DNA of 30,897 bases from JAPLYB01 sp964481435 (GCA_964481435.1 CAYZTH010000005.1:1-30897), one strand, 5' to 3'. Counted from the stretch's first letter, positions 14,014-20,776 are shown. The notes: a model not told the origin generated them from the letters alone. A program made the numbers and translations.

Positions 14014-14616
14014 CTATTTTGCTTTTTCTTCTTTTTTATCTGTTCTTTTAAGTATGCTAATGGAAATTATTGCAGATATTAAACTCAATGCCCCCATTAT
14101 CAAAAACAAAATCTTAAAGGAGAATGTAGAAGCTATAAAACCTCCAAAAATTGCAGCTAGTCCTACGAGGAAATATGTGCTTCCGCTCCATAATGACCAT
14201 CTCTTACACTCCTGTTTTTCACTAAGTCTTGCCGCATAAATACTATCCCAGGCCGGTTCAAGGATACCGATTGCAATTCCTAATACTACTTGAACAATAA
14301 ATAAGTGAATTGGGCTTTTAACCAATAAATACCCCAGATTACCTAGGGCAAGGATAAAATACCCAATGACTACAATCTTTTTGGTATTTCTCGCGAAAAA
14401 TTTAGTTGAACCAAAAGAAATAATCAAAATTCCGGTAAAAATACTAAAAATAGCATACGCAATTCCCGCATCTAATATGCTTCCGCCAATTTCTTCAACA
14501 AAAATAGCATAAATTGGTCCAAGCAAACCAATTGCAAAACTAGCAATTAAACTGACATAAAGTAAAATCTTGGCTCTAGAATCTAAATTAAATTTATCAA
14601 TTATCCTTGTCTTCAT
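14014..14616 (-). CDS. Half-size MFS-like membrane protein (about six helices)
   Basis: The 200-aa protein has about six hydrophobic helices (near 20-40, 50-70, 78-96, 100-121, 140-160, 165-187). It looks like the N-terminal half of a major facilitator, with the loop STKFFARNTKKIVVIGY corresponding to the MFS loop 2-3 and VVLGIAIGILEPAWDSIYAARLS resembling helix 4-5. MFS proteins usually have 12 helices; no second half lies downstream, because the dus gene converges 11 bp later. It may work as a dimer. ATG 14616 is chosen since it overlaps the GNAT stop as ATGA and has GAGGAG seven bases upstream. The substrate is unknown. Confidence 0.75.
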   Translation of the reverse strand: MKTRIIDKFNLDSRAKILLYVSLIASFAIGLLGPIYAIFVEEIGGSILDAGIAYAIFSIFTGILIISFGSTKFFARNTKKIVVIGYFILALGNLGYLLVKSPIHLFIVQVVLGIAIGILEPAWDSIYAARLSEKQECKRWSLWSGSTYFLVGLAAIFGGFIASTFSFKILFLIMGALSLISAIISISILKRTDKKEEKAK

Positions 14617-15077
14617 TTTATTATCTCCTCTGCCCAAATGAAAACTTTTTTCTCTTTAAATCCCCTACTCTTCCAAAAAGCTCTTGTTTTTTTATGATGA
14701 ATCTCTTCTAAGATCTGAACATAGTTTATTTTTCTCTTTTTTAAGTCTTTATAAAGTTTTTTTAATAAAGATGAACCAATGCCTTGACCCCTATATTTTC
14801 TCAAAACAGCAATATTATCCAGCATGCACCATCCCCCATTTCTTCTAGCAAGAATTTTAGCATAAATAAAGCCAACAATCTTTTTCTTAACTACCACTAG
14901 TAAGAGAATATTATCTTTAGGACGGGATAAAAATTCTCTTAATTCATATTTTTCATGAAAAGGAAACTCGGATGAAAATTCTAATTCTTCAATTTTCAAG
15001 CCAAGATAATAAATTCTATCAACATCTGAGAGTTTTGCTTTTCTGATTATAAAATCAACCTTTTCCTCTTTTTTCAT
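14613..15077 (-). CDS. GNAT-family N-acetyltransferase
   Basis: The 154-aa protein follows the GNAT fold. The N-terminal FIIRKAKLSDVDRIYYLGLKIEE is followed by the beta strands of the core, and acetyl-CoA is bound by RKYRGQGIGSSLLKKLY (R96-G101). The C-terminal RAFWKSRGFKEKKVFIWA is typical. The acceptor substrate cannot be told from sequence; the motif order resembles RimI-like and small-molecule acetyltransferases alike. The stop overlaps the start of the half-MFS gene (ATGA), so the two proteins are probably made together. Confidence 0.88.
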   Translation of the reverse strand: MKKEEKVDFIIRKAKLSDVDRIYYLGLKIEELEFSSEFPFHEKYELREFLSRPKDNILLLVVVKKKIVGFIYAKILARRNGGWCMLDNIAVLRKYRGQGIGSSLLKKLYKDLKKRKINYVQILEEIHHKKTRAFWKSRGFKEKKVFIWAEEIIK

Positions 15078-15106
15078 AAAAAAGAGAAGAAGAGCGAATT
15101 TAAAAA

Positions 15107-16156
15107 TTATATGGTTTCTCTCTCAAGCTCAATCGCATCGTATGTTGGAAGTTCTTCGACTCTCTCAACTTTGTATCCTAACTTCAGGGCTAAAGGGGAA
15201 ATCTTCTCCGAGAGTATTATTCTTTTTTTATTTTTGTCAAAAAAACAATTTCCTTTAAACTTAGATACCATCAAACTTACCTCTTTCTTATTCGGATTAT
15301 TCAAATAAATACAAAGATATCTTACACTTCCTTCTTTTGTCTTAAAACCAAAGGGCATAATCCCCCTTAATTTTAATCGGTTCTTGTACTGAAAAAGATT
15401 CTTTGTTCTCGCTGAACAAAAATGAACCTTTAAATCAATCTTGGCTTTCTCAATCTGTTTTAGAATCCACACGCCTGCTTCCTTAGAACCTTTTATTGTG
15501 TAAGTGTCTTCATTGATTTCATATTTTTTAGTTATGTGCTTGAAGTTTGTATCACTTATTTCGAGTTCATTCAGATTAACAAAACCGATGAATCCAGAAA
15601 CTTGAACAATAAAATCAAAAATTTCTTTTTTCTTTGCGGGAAAAGCCGGAACTTCTATACCTATATCTTTTCTTGGCCAAAACTTGGTCGCGAGTCTTAT
15701 TTTCTCAACAGATTTGCAAAAATCTTCATCTAGCCTTGGATGGAATCTTACTTCATCGATTCCAGCTTCTTTCAATTTTCTCAGTTTATCTTCTGTAACT
15801 AAGTTAGTGGGAAGATATATGTGGATATGACATGCTCGACCAAATGTTTTTTTTAGGATCTTGACAAATTTAATGGTCCTTTGAAAAACAATAAGGGGAT
15901 CTCCGCCGGTTATTCCTGCCCCGCAGGCTTTGCTTGCTCTAGCCTCTTCAATAACCTCTTTAACATTTGAACAGAGTCGTTCATTTGCCCAGACAACATC
16001 CTTGTTCTTTCTTTTATCACTTAGAGAACAGTATTCACATGCCCTAGAACATTTTCCAGTCACAAATAAAACAAGCTTCTTGCCCTGCACACATAGTCCA
16101 CATCCTTGTGCAAACCCATTTACACAGTAGGAATCAAACTTTGTTTTGGTTGTCAT
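15107..16156 (-). CDS. Uncharacterised radical SAM protein (archaeal COG2108-like)
   Basis: The 349-aa protein has the radical SAM cluster motif C36-X3-C40-X2-C43 (GKCSRACEYCSLSD) and the SAM-contact GGDPL in GAGITGGDPLIVF. Three more cysteines lie before it (C11, C19, C22; YCVNGFAQGCGLCVQGKK), a feature I associate with the archaeal family COG2108, whose reaction is unknown. A later segment HFCSARTKNLFQYKNRLKLRG could bind a further metal or substrate. Its start lies 30 bp after the unknown 127-aa gene on the same strand, so the two may act together. Confidence 0.85.
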   Translation of the reverse strand: MTTKTKFDSYCVNGFAQGCGLCVQGKKLVLFVTGKCSRACEYCSLSDKRKNKDVVWANERLCSNVKEVIEEARASKACGAGITGGDPLIVFQRTIKFVKILKKTFGRACHIHIYLPTNLVTEDKLRKLKEAGIDEVRFHPRLDEDFCKSVEKIRLATKFWPRKDIGIEVPAFPAKKKEIFDFIVQVSGFIGFVNLNELEISDTNFKHITKKYEINEDTYTIKGSKEAGVWILKQIEKAKIDLKVHFCSARTKNLFQYKNRLKLRGIMPFGFKTKEGSVRYLCIYLNNPNKKEVSLMVSKFKGNCFFDKNKKRIILSEKISPLALKLGYKVERVEELPTYDAIELERETI

Positions 16157-16185
16157 AAATCAAAAAGAGAATTTTGCTTTTAAAA

Positions 16186-16569
16186 TTATGGCCTGCCACC
16201 CTCCAAGGGATAAGCTAAACTTCGATCGTATCTCGCTTGTTCACAATCACAGTAGGGGGGATGAAACCTCTCGTTCACACCGAGCACATCTACCCCAAGG
16301 GCCCTTCTTGCTATCTCACTTGCTCTAAGCGTGAAAGGCCTTGTTCTGGCCGGATGCCCACAAGACAAACAAGTTAAAACATTGAGACTGGATCCATGAA
16401 AATAATGATGGTCCTTTCCTGATTGAGTTTTAACTAGAAGACCATCATCCTCTTCTCTTACCGCTAATACCTTAAGGTGATATCTTCGTGGAACAGTCAC
16501 TCTTATTCCATTTGAATCAACTTCTTTCATTAATCTTATTTTTTCCGGTTCGGTTTTTTTTGTTGGCAT
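16186..16569 (-). CDS. Unknown 127-aa protein with a possible zinc site
   Basis: I do not recognise this family. The N-terminal part looks like a small beta domain (NGIRVTVPRRYHLKVLAVREEDDGLLVKTQ). It then carries C67 and C70 (LTCLSCGHPART), an Arg-rich helix (TLRASEIARRALGV), and C107 and C109 (PPYCDCEQARYD). The two CxxC/CxC pairs could bind one zinc. Several His residues (HHYFHG) are also present. It lies 30 bp upstream of the radical SAM gene on the same strand, and its ATG is preceded by an AT-rich stretch with TTTATAAA-like sequence (about 16612-16619). Confidence 0.7.
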   Translation of the reverse strand: MPTKKTEPEKIRLMKEVDSNGIRVTVPRRYHLKVLAVREEDDGLLVKTQSGKDHHYFHGSSLNVLTCLSCGHPARTRPFTLRASEIARRALGVDVLGVNERFHPPYCDCEQARYDRSLAYPLEGGRP

Positions 16570-16721
16570 TTTTCAGTTTTATCTCTAGTTCTTTAAACTT
16601 CAGAATTAAGTTTTATAAAAGCTTAATTTATAAACTTTTCTTAAAAAGTTAAACAATCCAAATCACAAATGACGTGATAAGGATATGAGCCTGCTGTGAT
16701 TTGAACACAGGACCCCTGCCT

Positions 16722-16748
16722 GTCTAAATTTTAAGTTTTGCTTAAAAT
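16722..16748 (-). other. BHB intron B of tRNA-Ile (27 nt, position 37/38)
   Basis: Exon CTGA (32-35) pairs with intron TTAG. The inner helix is ATTTTAAG/CTTAAAAT with a CAAAA loop, and the 3' bulge ACA is cut after AC. The 5' bulge is only two bases (UA) unless the first A-U pair of the inner helix opens. The site between 37 and 38 is the canonical archaeal tRNA intron position. Confidence 0.78.
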
Positions 16749-16755
16749 TATCAGA

Positions 16756-16786
16756 ATCACCTTCCGAAAAAATTCTTTTGCGGAAT
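16756..16786 (-). other. BHB intron A of tRNA-Ile (31 nt, position 30/31)
   Basis: The junctions fit a bulge-helix-bulge motif. Exon CACT pairs with intron GGTG (central 4-bp helix), the 5' bulge is GCA cut after GC, the 3' bulge is ATT cut after AT, and the inner helix is TTCCG/CGGAA. The outer helix is weak (about 2 bp). The position in the anticodon stem is non-canonical and requires a splicing endonuclease of relaxed specificity. Confidence 0.75.
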
Positions 16787-16840
16787 GCAGTGCTCTAACC
16801 AGGCTGAGCTACAGGCTCATGCAAAGACAATAAATTACCG

Positions 16841-16848
16841 ATTTAAAA
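16841..16848 (-). promoter_or_regulatory. TATA-like box of tRNA-Ile
   Basis: On the minus strand TTTTAAAT is centred 27 nt upstream of the tRNA-Ile 5' end. It overlaps the stop codon region of the homing endonuclease gene, so that gene reaches right into the tRNA promoter. Confidence 0.6.
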
Positions 16849-17514
16849 GCTTTTTGAATTCAAGAAAGAGGCGTATTTTAGTAAGTGCTTCTTATTTTCT
16901 GGTTGAATCTCTTTTATGAATAGGTGAAACATTTCTTCTCCCCTAATAGATATTACGTGCGTTCTCTGCCTATTAAACTCTGAATTGAATAACTCAGAAT
17001 ACATGGTCGCTCTTAGGCCCAATTCACCAAAAGTCTGAACTAATTGTTCTGCTAACTTTAATGAAATTGTCCTTATTTCCATCCGAGGATAAAGTTTTTT
17101 ATTTTTCTTTTCTAGATAAATCCCTCCATCCGTATCAAAAATTCCCCTGATTACTGCTTTTTTTAATTGATTGCTTTCTAGAAAAATAGAGGGGATAAAA
17201 ACATCTGTCTTTTTTCCTAAAGGTAAACCAATTTTATGCTTAAAATTAACCAATTCATCATTCCAAATCTGAAATCCAAAGACCCGTGTAGAGGGCATGG
17301 CCCTTAGGCTTAAATCACACCCATAAATCTCTTTAAACAACGGCTTAATTCTTGAAAGATAGTGGTCCCGATCATCTTCAATATGTCCTCTTAATTGATA
17401 GGTGCCTTTTAATTTGCCTTGATTCTTATAAAAATTCATGCTGCCGTCACCAATATGCCAGCCAGTTTCTTCAGCGAGATTAACAGTAATCGATTTTGGA
17501 ATTTTTACCTTCAT
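16843..17514 (-). CDS. Free-standing LAGLIDADG homing endonuclease
   Basis: Homing endonucleases cut a long target site and spread introns, inteins or themselves by repair copying. The 223-aa monomer has both LAGLIDADG helices: ETGWHIGDG (16-24, acidic D23) and IRGIFDTDGG (122-131, acidic D129). Each is followed by a saddle-like beta domain (for example RMEIRTISLKLAEQLVQTF). It is not inside an intron or intein. It ends 25 bp upstream of the doubly interrupted tRNA-Ile, on the same strand, with its last codons over that tRNA's TATA box. A TATA-like CTTTATAAAT about 30 nt before its ATG suggests its own promoter. Its target is unknown; a tRNA gene is a reasonable candidate. Confidence 0.92.
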   Translation of the reverse strand: MKVKIPKSITVNLAEETGWHIGDGSMNFYKNQGKLKGTYQLRGHIEDDRDHYLSRIKPLFKEIYGCDLSLRAMPSTRVFGFQIWNDELVNFKHKIGLPLGKKTDVFIPSIFLESNQLKKAVIRGIFDTDGGIYLEKKNKKLYPRMEIRTISLKLAEQLVQTFGELGLRATMYSELFNSEFNRQRTHVISIRGEEMFHLFIKEIQPENKKHLLKYASFLNSKSF

Positions 17515-17630
17515 TTTTTACGTATTTTAAAACTTTAAAAATTTATAAAGTTTTTCTAAAGCTTTTTCTTAACATATTCTAAAGAACAATAAAGATTATA
17601 AATGTCTGAATAAAAGAGATATTGGTTAAA

Positions 17631-18863
17631 ATGAATTTAATGGTGGTAGGTGCACAGGCCGGAGATGAAGGAAAAGGCGCAGTAACTGATTACTTATCAA
17701 AAGAAGCAGAAGTTATAGCTAGGTTCCAAGGGGGTCCAAATGCGGGCCATACTATTGTAAACGGTAGCCAAATACTTAAATTCCACCAAATACCTTCCGG
17801 AATCAATAGAAGAAAAACCTGTATTCTTGGCCCAGGAATGGTAATAGATCTTGAAACACTAGTTGAAGAACTTGCCCAAGTAGCCAAAGCAAAGCTACCC
17901 CTAGATTGTATCTATATAAGCAATCAAGCGCATCTTATCCTTCCAAATGATGTTGCTGAAACAAAAAAAAATAACGCAAGTAGTGGCACATGCAAGGGTG
18001 TAGCCCCGGCTTATAGCCACATGGCACTAAGAACCGGCATAAGGATGATAGACTTTAAAAGAGCCGTTAATGGCGATCCAATTGATTCTAATGACCCGAG
18101 AGCAGACAGATTAAAATCATTAATTCCTTACTTTTTATCACATAAAGCTCTAGCACATTACGTTGGGAATACAGGGGAAATTCTTCGTGATGCTATTGAG
18201 AGAGGAGCAAATGTATTATTTGAGGGTGCACAGGGAATATCTCTTGGGCCAGCTGGCGAATATCCTTTCACAACAAGCTCTTCTCCCGGAATTGGCGGTG
18301 TTGGCGATGGCGCAGAAATTGATCCGAGAAAGATTGACCGAGTAATTGGTGTTGCAAAGGCCTATTTAACAAGAGTGGACAAAGATGATAAAGGCCCACT
18401 TGTTACGGCAATGTCCGAATCTGATCAAGAAAGATTAAGAATACTAGGAAATGAATGGGGTGCAACAACCGGCAGACCAAGAAGAATTGGATATCTCGAT
18501 TTGGTACAATTAAGAAACTCAATCAGAACGGGAATAGACGAGCTTGCACTAACAAAAATAGATCTTTTAGATGGTGAAAAGGATATTTATCTCTGTAATG
18601 CTTATGAACTTAATGGAGAAACAACTTTTGATTACCCACGTGATGCGTATCAATTAAGACAAGCTAGACCCGTAAACATCCGACTTCCTGGATGGCGTCA
18701 ATCAACAAAAGGAATAAGGGAGTATGATAAACTGCCTGAAGAAACTAAGCAGTTTATAAGTGAGATTGAGAAATTGGCAGCCAGACCAGTGACCATAATA
18801 AAGACAGGTGCTGACACTAAAGAGATAATTATTAGAAAAAGTCCTTGGAGAAAGGCAGCTTAA
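17631..18863 (+). CDS. purA: Adenylosuccinate synthetase
   Basis: Joins IMP and aspartate with GTP hydrolysis, the first committed step to AMP. The 410-aa protein has the GTP-binding start VVGAQAGDEGKGAVTDYL. The usual GxQWGDEGKGK is changed to QAGDEGKGA, that is Trp to Ala at residue 10 and Lys to Ala at residue 17. Later motifs are RFQGGPNAGHTIV, SSGTCKGVAPAY, FEGAQGISLGP, TTSSSPGIGGVG, TTGRPRRIGYLDL and LTKIDLLDG, all as expected. I prefer ATG 17631 to TTG 17622. A TATA-like ATTATAAAT lies about 33 nt upstream. It is divergent from the homing endonuclease gene and unlinked to other purine genes. Confidence 0.95.
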   Translation: MNLMVVGAQAGDEGKGAVTDYLSKEAEVIARFQGGPNAGHTIVNGSQILKFHQIPSGINRRKTCILGPGMVIDLETLVEELAQVAKAKLPLDCIYISNQAHLILPNDVAETKKNNASSGTCKGVAPAYSHMALRTGIRMIDFKRAVNGDPIDSNDPRADRLKSLIPYFLSHKALAHYVGNTGEILRDAIERGANVLFEGAQGISLGPAGEYPFTTSSSPGIGGVGDGAEIDPRKIDRVIGVAKAYLTRVDKDDKGPLVTAMSESDQERLRILGNEWGATTGRPRRIGYLDLVQLRNSIRTGIDELALTKIDLLDGEKDIYLCNAYELNGETTFDYPRDAYQLRQARPVNIRLPGWRQSTKGIREYDKLPEETKQFISEIEKLAARPVTIIKTGADTKEIIIRKSPWRKAA

Positions 18864-18940
18864 TTCTTAGAAAAAGTGAAAAGTAACTTTATTTCTTAGT
18901 AACCCCCGATAAATTCGAACATGATTAAATCTGCGAAAGA

Positions 18941-18950
18941 TTTATAAATC
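18941..18950 (+). promoter_or_regulatory. TATA-like box for the M23 peptidase gene
   Basis: TTTATAAATC lies about 60 nt before ATG 19006, implying a leader of roughly 35 nt, longer than for most genes here. A perfect ACACGTGT palindrome (18958-18965) sits just upstream of the predicted start site and could be an operator. The ATG at 18998 reads straight into a stop and is not the start. Confidence 0.45.
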
Positions 18951-19005
18951 TATTTTTACACGTGTACCAACCAAATTTAGATTTCAGCAAAAAACAAATG
19001 AAAAA

Positions 19006-19653
19006 ATGAAAAAAACATTATTGGCCCTACTCGGTTTAGCGACGGGAGTAGCTATTGCTTCAGAGTTTCTTCCAATAAAACCCGGCGAGTATCCTGTAAA
19101 TGCTCCAGGAATTGAAAGAAGATTAAGTGATATGGAACTATTTCAACTTTTAAATCACATTTCTCCGATGGATTCATTTAATTTATATCCTACGGAGTCA
19201 ACACAACATTCTATGCAAGAGATTCTAGAAGTCGAATCAAGAGGAGCAAAGATATTGGACCAACACTACCCAATAACCGGATTGTTCCATGAAAAAAGAC
19301 CAAATACCCCGGGGGGTGGCGGAACAAGATACCATGAAGGAACTGATGTCGCAACACCATCGGGCACGCCAATTCACAATCCTTGGAAAGGAGTTGTTAC
19401 ATTCGCAGGTTGGATGCCGGGCTATGGGAAAACCATGGATGTCATGCATAAAAACGGATTAACAACGCGATATGCGCATTTATCAAAATGGCTTGCTTCT
19501 GAAGGGGATACAGTTCTGGCTGGGCAAAATATTGCATTAACTGGAAATTCTGGTAAAAAACCGAATGGAAAATCATATGACCCCCATTCACATGTTGAAG
19601 TAAAAAGGGGAGGGATTACTCAAAACCCCTTAGACTATAATATAATTCCTTAG
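19006..19653 (+). CDS. Secreted M23-family (LytM-type) zinc metallopeptidase
   Basis: M23 peptidases cut peptide cross-links of bacterial peptidoglycan. The 215-aa product has a signal peptide (about 1-19, KKTLLALLGLATGVAIAS) and an N-terminal region without clear homology. The M23 domain (about 105-213) has H110 and D114 in YHEGTDVATPSGTPI, H158 in TRYAHLS, and H194-S-H196 in DPHSHVEV, so the zinc site and catalytic histidines appear intact. Gly-rich TPGGGGTRYH precedes the first ligand. Archaea lack murein, so the substrate may be bacterial cell wall, or the fold may have another role. Presence in an archaeon suggests transfer from bacteria (inference). It stands alone between purA and tRNA-Asn. 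Confidence 0.92.
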   Translation: MKKTLLALLGLATGVAIASEFLPIKPGEYPVNAPGIERRLSDMELFQLLNHISPMDSFNLYPTESTQHSMQEILEVESRGAKILDQHYPITGLFHEKRPNTPGGGGTRYHEGTDVATPSGTPIHNPWKGVVTFAGWMPGYGKTMDVMHKNGLTTRYAHLSKWLASEGDTVLAGQNIALTGNSGKKPNGKSYDPHSHVEVKRGGITQNPLDYNIIP

Positions 19654-19662
19654 GGAAAGAAA

Positions 19663-19953
19663 CGCCCCGGAAAGGACTCGAACCTTCGACCCTGCGGTTA
19701 CGACCTTCTCCAATTTCTTAGAGGGTAGGACTATACCATCACCATGTTCCTTGCGGAATTTAGGCGGCGAGTGTCTAGTCTCTGCACCTTCAAATTGCAC
19801 TATTGCAATAAGCTTGGCTCAGGATTGCCTTCAACACAACTTGTTAAGGTTTCCCTGAATTTACTCGCTTTTCATCTCAAGGTTTCCCTTGAGAGCTGCT
19901 AACTTTCTAACTCCGTTTACAGCCGCATGCTCTAGCCACTGAGCTACCGAGGC
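19663..19953 (-). tRNA. tRNA-Asn (GUU) split by a group I intron
   Basis: Exon 1 is 19919-19953 (35 nt) and exon 2 is 19663-19700 (38 nt). Joined, they make a 73-nt tRNA. The acceptor is GCCTCGG/CCGGGGC, the D stem GCTC/GAGC, the anticodon stem TGCGG/CCGCA around loop CTGTTAA (anticodon GUU), and the T arm GAAGG TTCGAGT CCTTT. The discriminator is G, as in archaeal tRNA-Asn. The intron lies between anticodon bases 35 and 36. Reading exon 1 without splicing would suggest GUA (Tyr), but the intron pairing fixes the junction. A TATA-like box lies 27 nt upstream. Confidence 0.93.
19701..19918 (-). other. Self-splicing group I intron in tRNA-Asn (218 nt)
   Basis: All core helices can be traced on the minus strand. 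P1: exon GCTGT with intron GCAGC, with U-G at the splice site. P10: intron GTTA with exon TAAC. P2: CTCAAGG-GAAA-CCTTGAG. P3: GCGAGT with ACTCGC. P4: TCAGG with CCTGA. P5: CCTT with AAGG. P6a: TTGCA-ATAG-TGCAA. P7: GACTA with TAGTC. P8: TTCC-GCAA-GGAA. The intron ends in G. Conserved stretches AATCCTGAGCCAAG, GTGCAGAGACTAGA and GGTATAGTCC match the Q, R and S elements. It encodes no protein. Subgroup IC3-like is a guess from the tRNA location. Confidence 0.93.
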
Positions 19954-19975
19954 ATGAAGAAAAAAACTACTCGGG

Positions 19976-19984
19976 TTATTTAAA
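19976..19984 (-). promoter_or_regulatory. TATA-like box of tRNA-Asn
   Basis: On the minus strand TTTAAATAA is centred 27 nt upstream of tRNA-Asn, the same spacing as for the other two tRNAs. Confidence 0.62.
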
Positions 19985-20052
19985 CCTTTTTCTTTCGTTA
20001 ACTTTATAAATAAATAAAAACTAATCATTAAAGATTTAGGGGCGATTCGAAC

Positions 20053-20068
20053 CTCAGCGAATTCTGAG
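20053..20068 (+). promoter_or_regulatory. Small hairpin in the leader of the alpha/beta hydrolase gene
   Basis: CTCAG (20053-20057) pairs with CTGAG (20064-20068) around CGAATT, and the overlapping AATTCTGAGAATT (20060-20072) is a 13-bp DNA palindrome. It ends 5 bp before ATG 20078. A TATA-like TTTATAAATAAA near 20005 would put it within the 5' leader. It could be an operator or affect translation. Confidence 0.35.
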
Positions 20069-20077
20069 AATTACAAA

Positions 20078-20776
20078 ATGACTGAAAGAAGACTTACTTT
20101 ACAAAGAACAATCAAGGGAAAAAGCTCTTTAGAACTAGAAGTTGCCGTTCATCCACTACGTAATGGGAGAATTGTAATTAATTATCCCGGGATTACTGGT
20201 GATATTGATGGTTATAATAACAAGTATGGTAGACAAGCTGATTTTGTTCAAAAAAATGGAATTGGAACCGTTGTTAGAATGGGAAATTTATTATTCGATG
20301 AATTGCCCTATCCTGAAGCGATGATAGACAATTTTAGATTTGTGGTTGAACATTGCCTTCATCATGGAATAGAACTTAGCGGTAAAGAAAGACCTACTTT
20401 ATATTTAATGGGTTTCTCTGCAGGGGCAAGTACAATTGCTGCCGTTGCAAGCGATTACCCTGAAGTCGAAAAGATATTGTTGCTGGCGCCATCTGGGGAC
20501 GCGGGACAAAGAGCTGTTGAGAAAGGATTACGGAAATTTACCGGAGAAGTTTATGTTGCTATTGGAGATAGAGATGAAAATGTTGGAACGCAAGCAGGTA
20601 AGGTCTTTTACGATCTATCAATAGCCGCAAGAGTTAGAAAATTAGTAGTTGTAAAAGATTGCGATCACCAGTTTAGAGGAGAAAGAAATGGAAGAATAAT
20701 GAGCAAGGCCCCATTATGGGCATTTGCGGGAGATAACACTTTCCCCTCACCCGAAGGGGGAATTAAACTGTATTAG
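20078..20776 (+). CDS. Alpha/beta-hydrolase fold protein
   Basis: The 232-aa protein has the nucleophile elbow GFSAG with Ser114, a likely acid Asp164 in AIGDRDENVG, and His197 in VKDCDHQFRGE, so a full Ser-Asp-His triad is visible. The early strand RIVINYPGITGDIDGYN is followed by a helix. No signal peptide or membrane segment is seen, so it is cytosolic. The sequence resembles small dienelactone-hydrolase or lysophospholipase-like enzymes, but the substrate cannot be assigned. It is transcribed alone, rightward, and converges on the KH-domain gene. Confidence 0.82.
   Translation: MTERRLTLQRTIKGKSSLELEVAVHPLRNGRIVINYPGITGDIDGYNNKYGRQADFVQKNGIGTVVRMGNLLFDELPYPEAMIDNFRFVVEHCLHHGIELSGKERPTLYLMGFSAGASTIAAVASDYPEVEKILLLAPSGDAGQRAVEKGLRKFTGEVYVAIGDRDENVGTQAGKVFYDLSIAARVRKLVVVKDCDHQFRGERNGRIMSKAPLWAFAGDNTFPSPEGGIKLY

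Larger units (their letters stand above)
16686..16818 (-). tRNA. tRNA-Ile (GAU) interrupted by two BHB introns
   Basis: Exons are 16787-16818 (32 nt), 16749-16755 (7 nt) and 16686-16721 (36 nt), giving a 75-nt tRNA. After joining, the acceptor is GAGCCTG/CAGGCTC and the D stem GCTC/GAGC. The anticodon stem is CTGCT/GGCAG with one U-G pair, around loop CTGATAA (anticodon GAU). The T arm is CTGTG TTCAAAT CACAG and the discriminator A. The loop is exactly that expected for tRNA-Ile. One intron (31 nt) lies at the unusual position 30/31 in the anticodon stem, the other (27 nt) at the canonical 37/38. A TATA-like box lies 27 nt upstream, overlapping the end of the homing endonuclease gene. Exon junctions are inferred from folding. 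Confidence 0.88.

Noticed and set aside
16686..16818. Single-intron tRNA-Arg(CCG) or tRNA-Trp(CCA)
   Set aside because: These readings need an A-G mismatch at 31/39, a C at position 37 and have no BHB motif. Two introns give a perfect tRNA-Ile loop and BHB geometry at both junctions.
19663..19953. tRNA-Tyr reading of the group I-interrupted tRNA
   Set aside because: The unspliced exon shows GUA in the loop, but P1 and P10 place the junction after base 35, giving GUU. The discriminator G and overall sequence also fit tRNA-Asn.
20036..20056. tRNA 3' fragment or attachment site upstream of the hydrolase gene
   Set aside because: The stretch contains GATTCGAACC, like a T arm, but no matching T stem or acceptor is present, and there is no integrase nearby.
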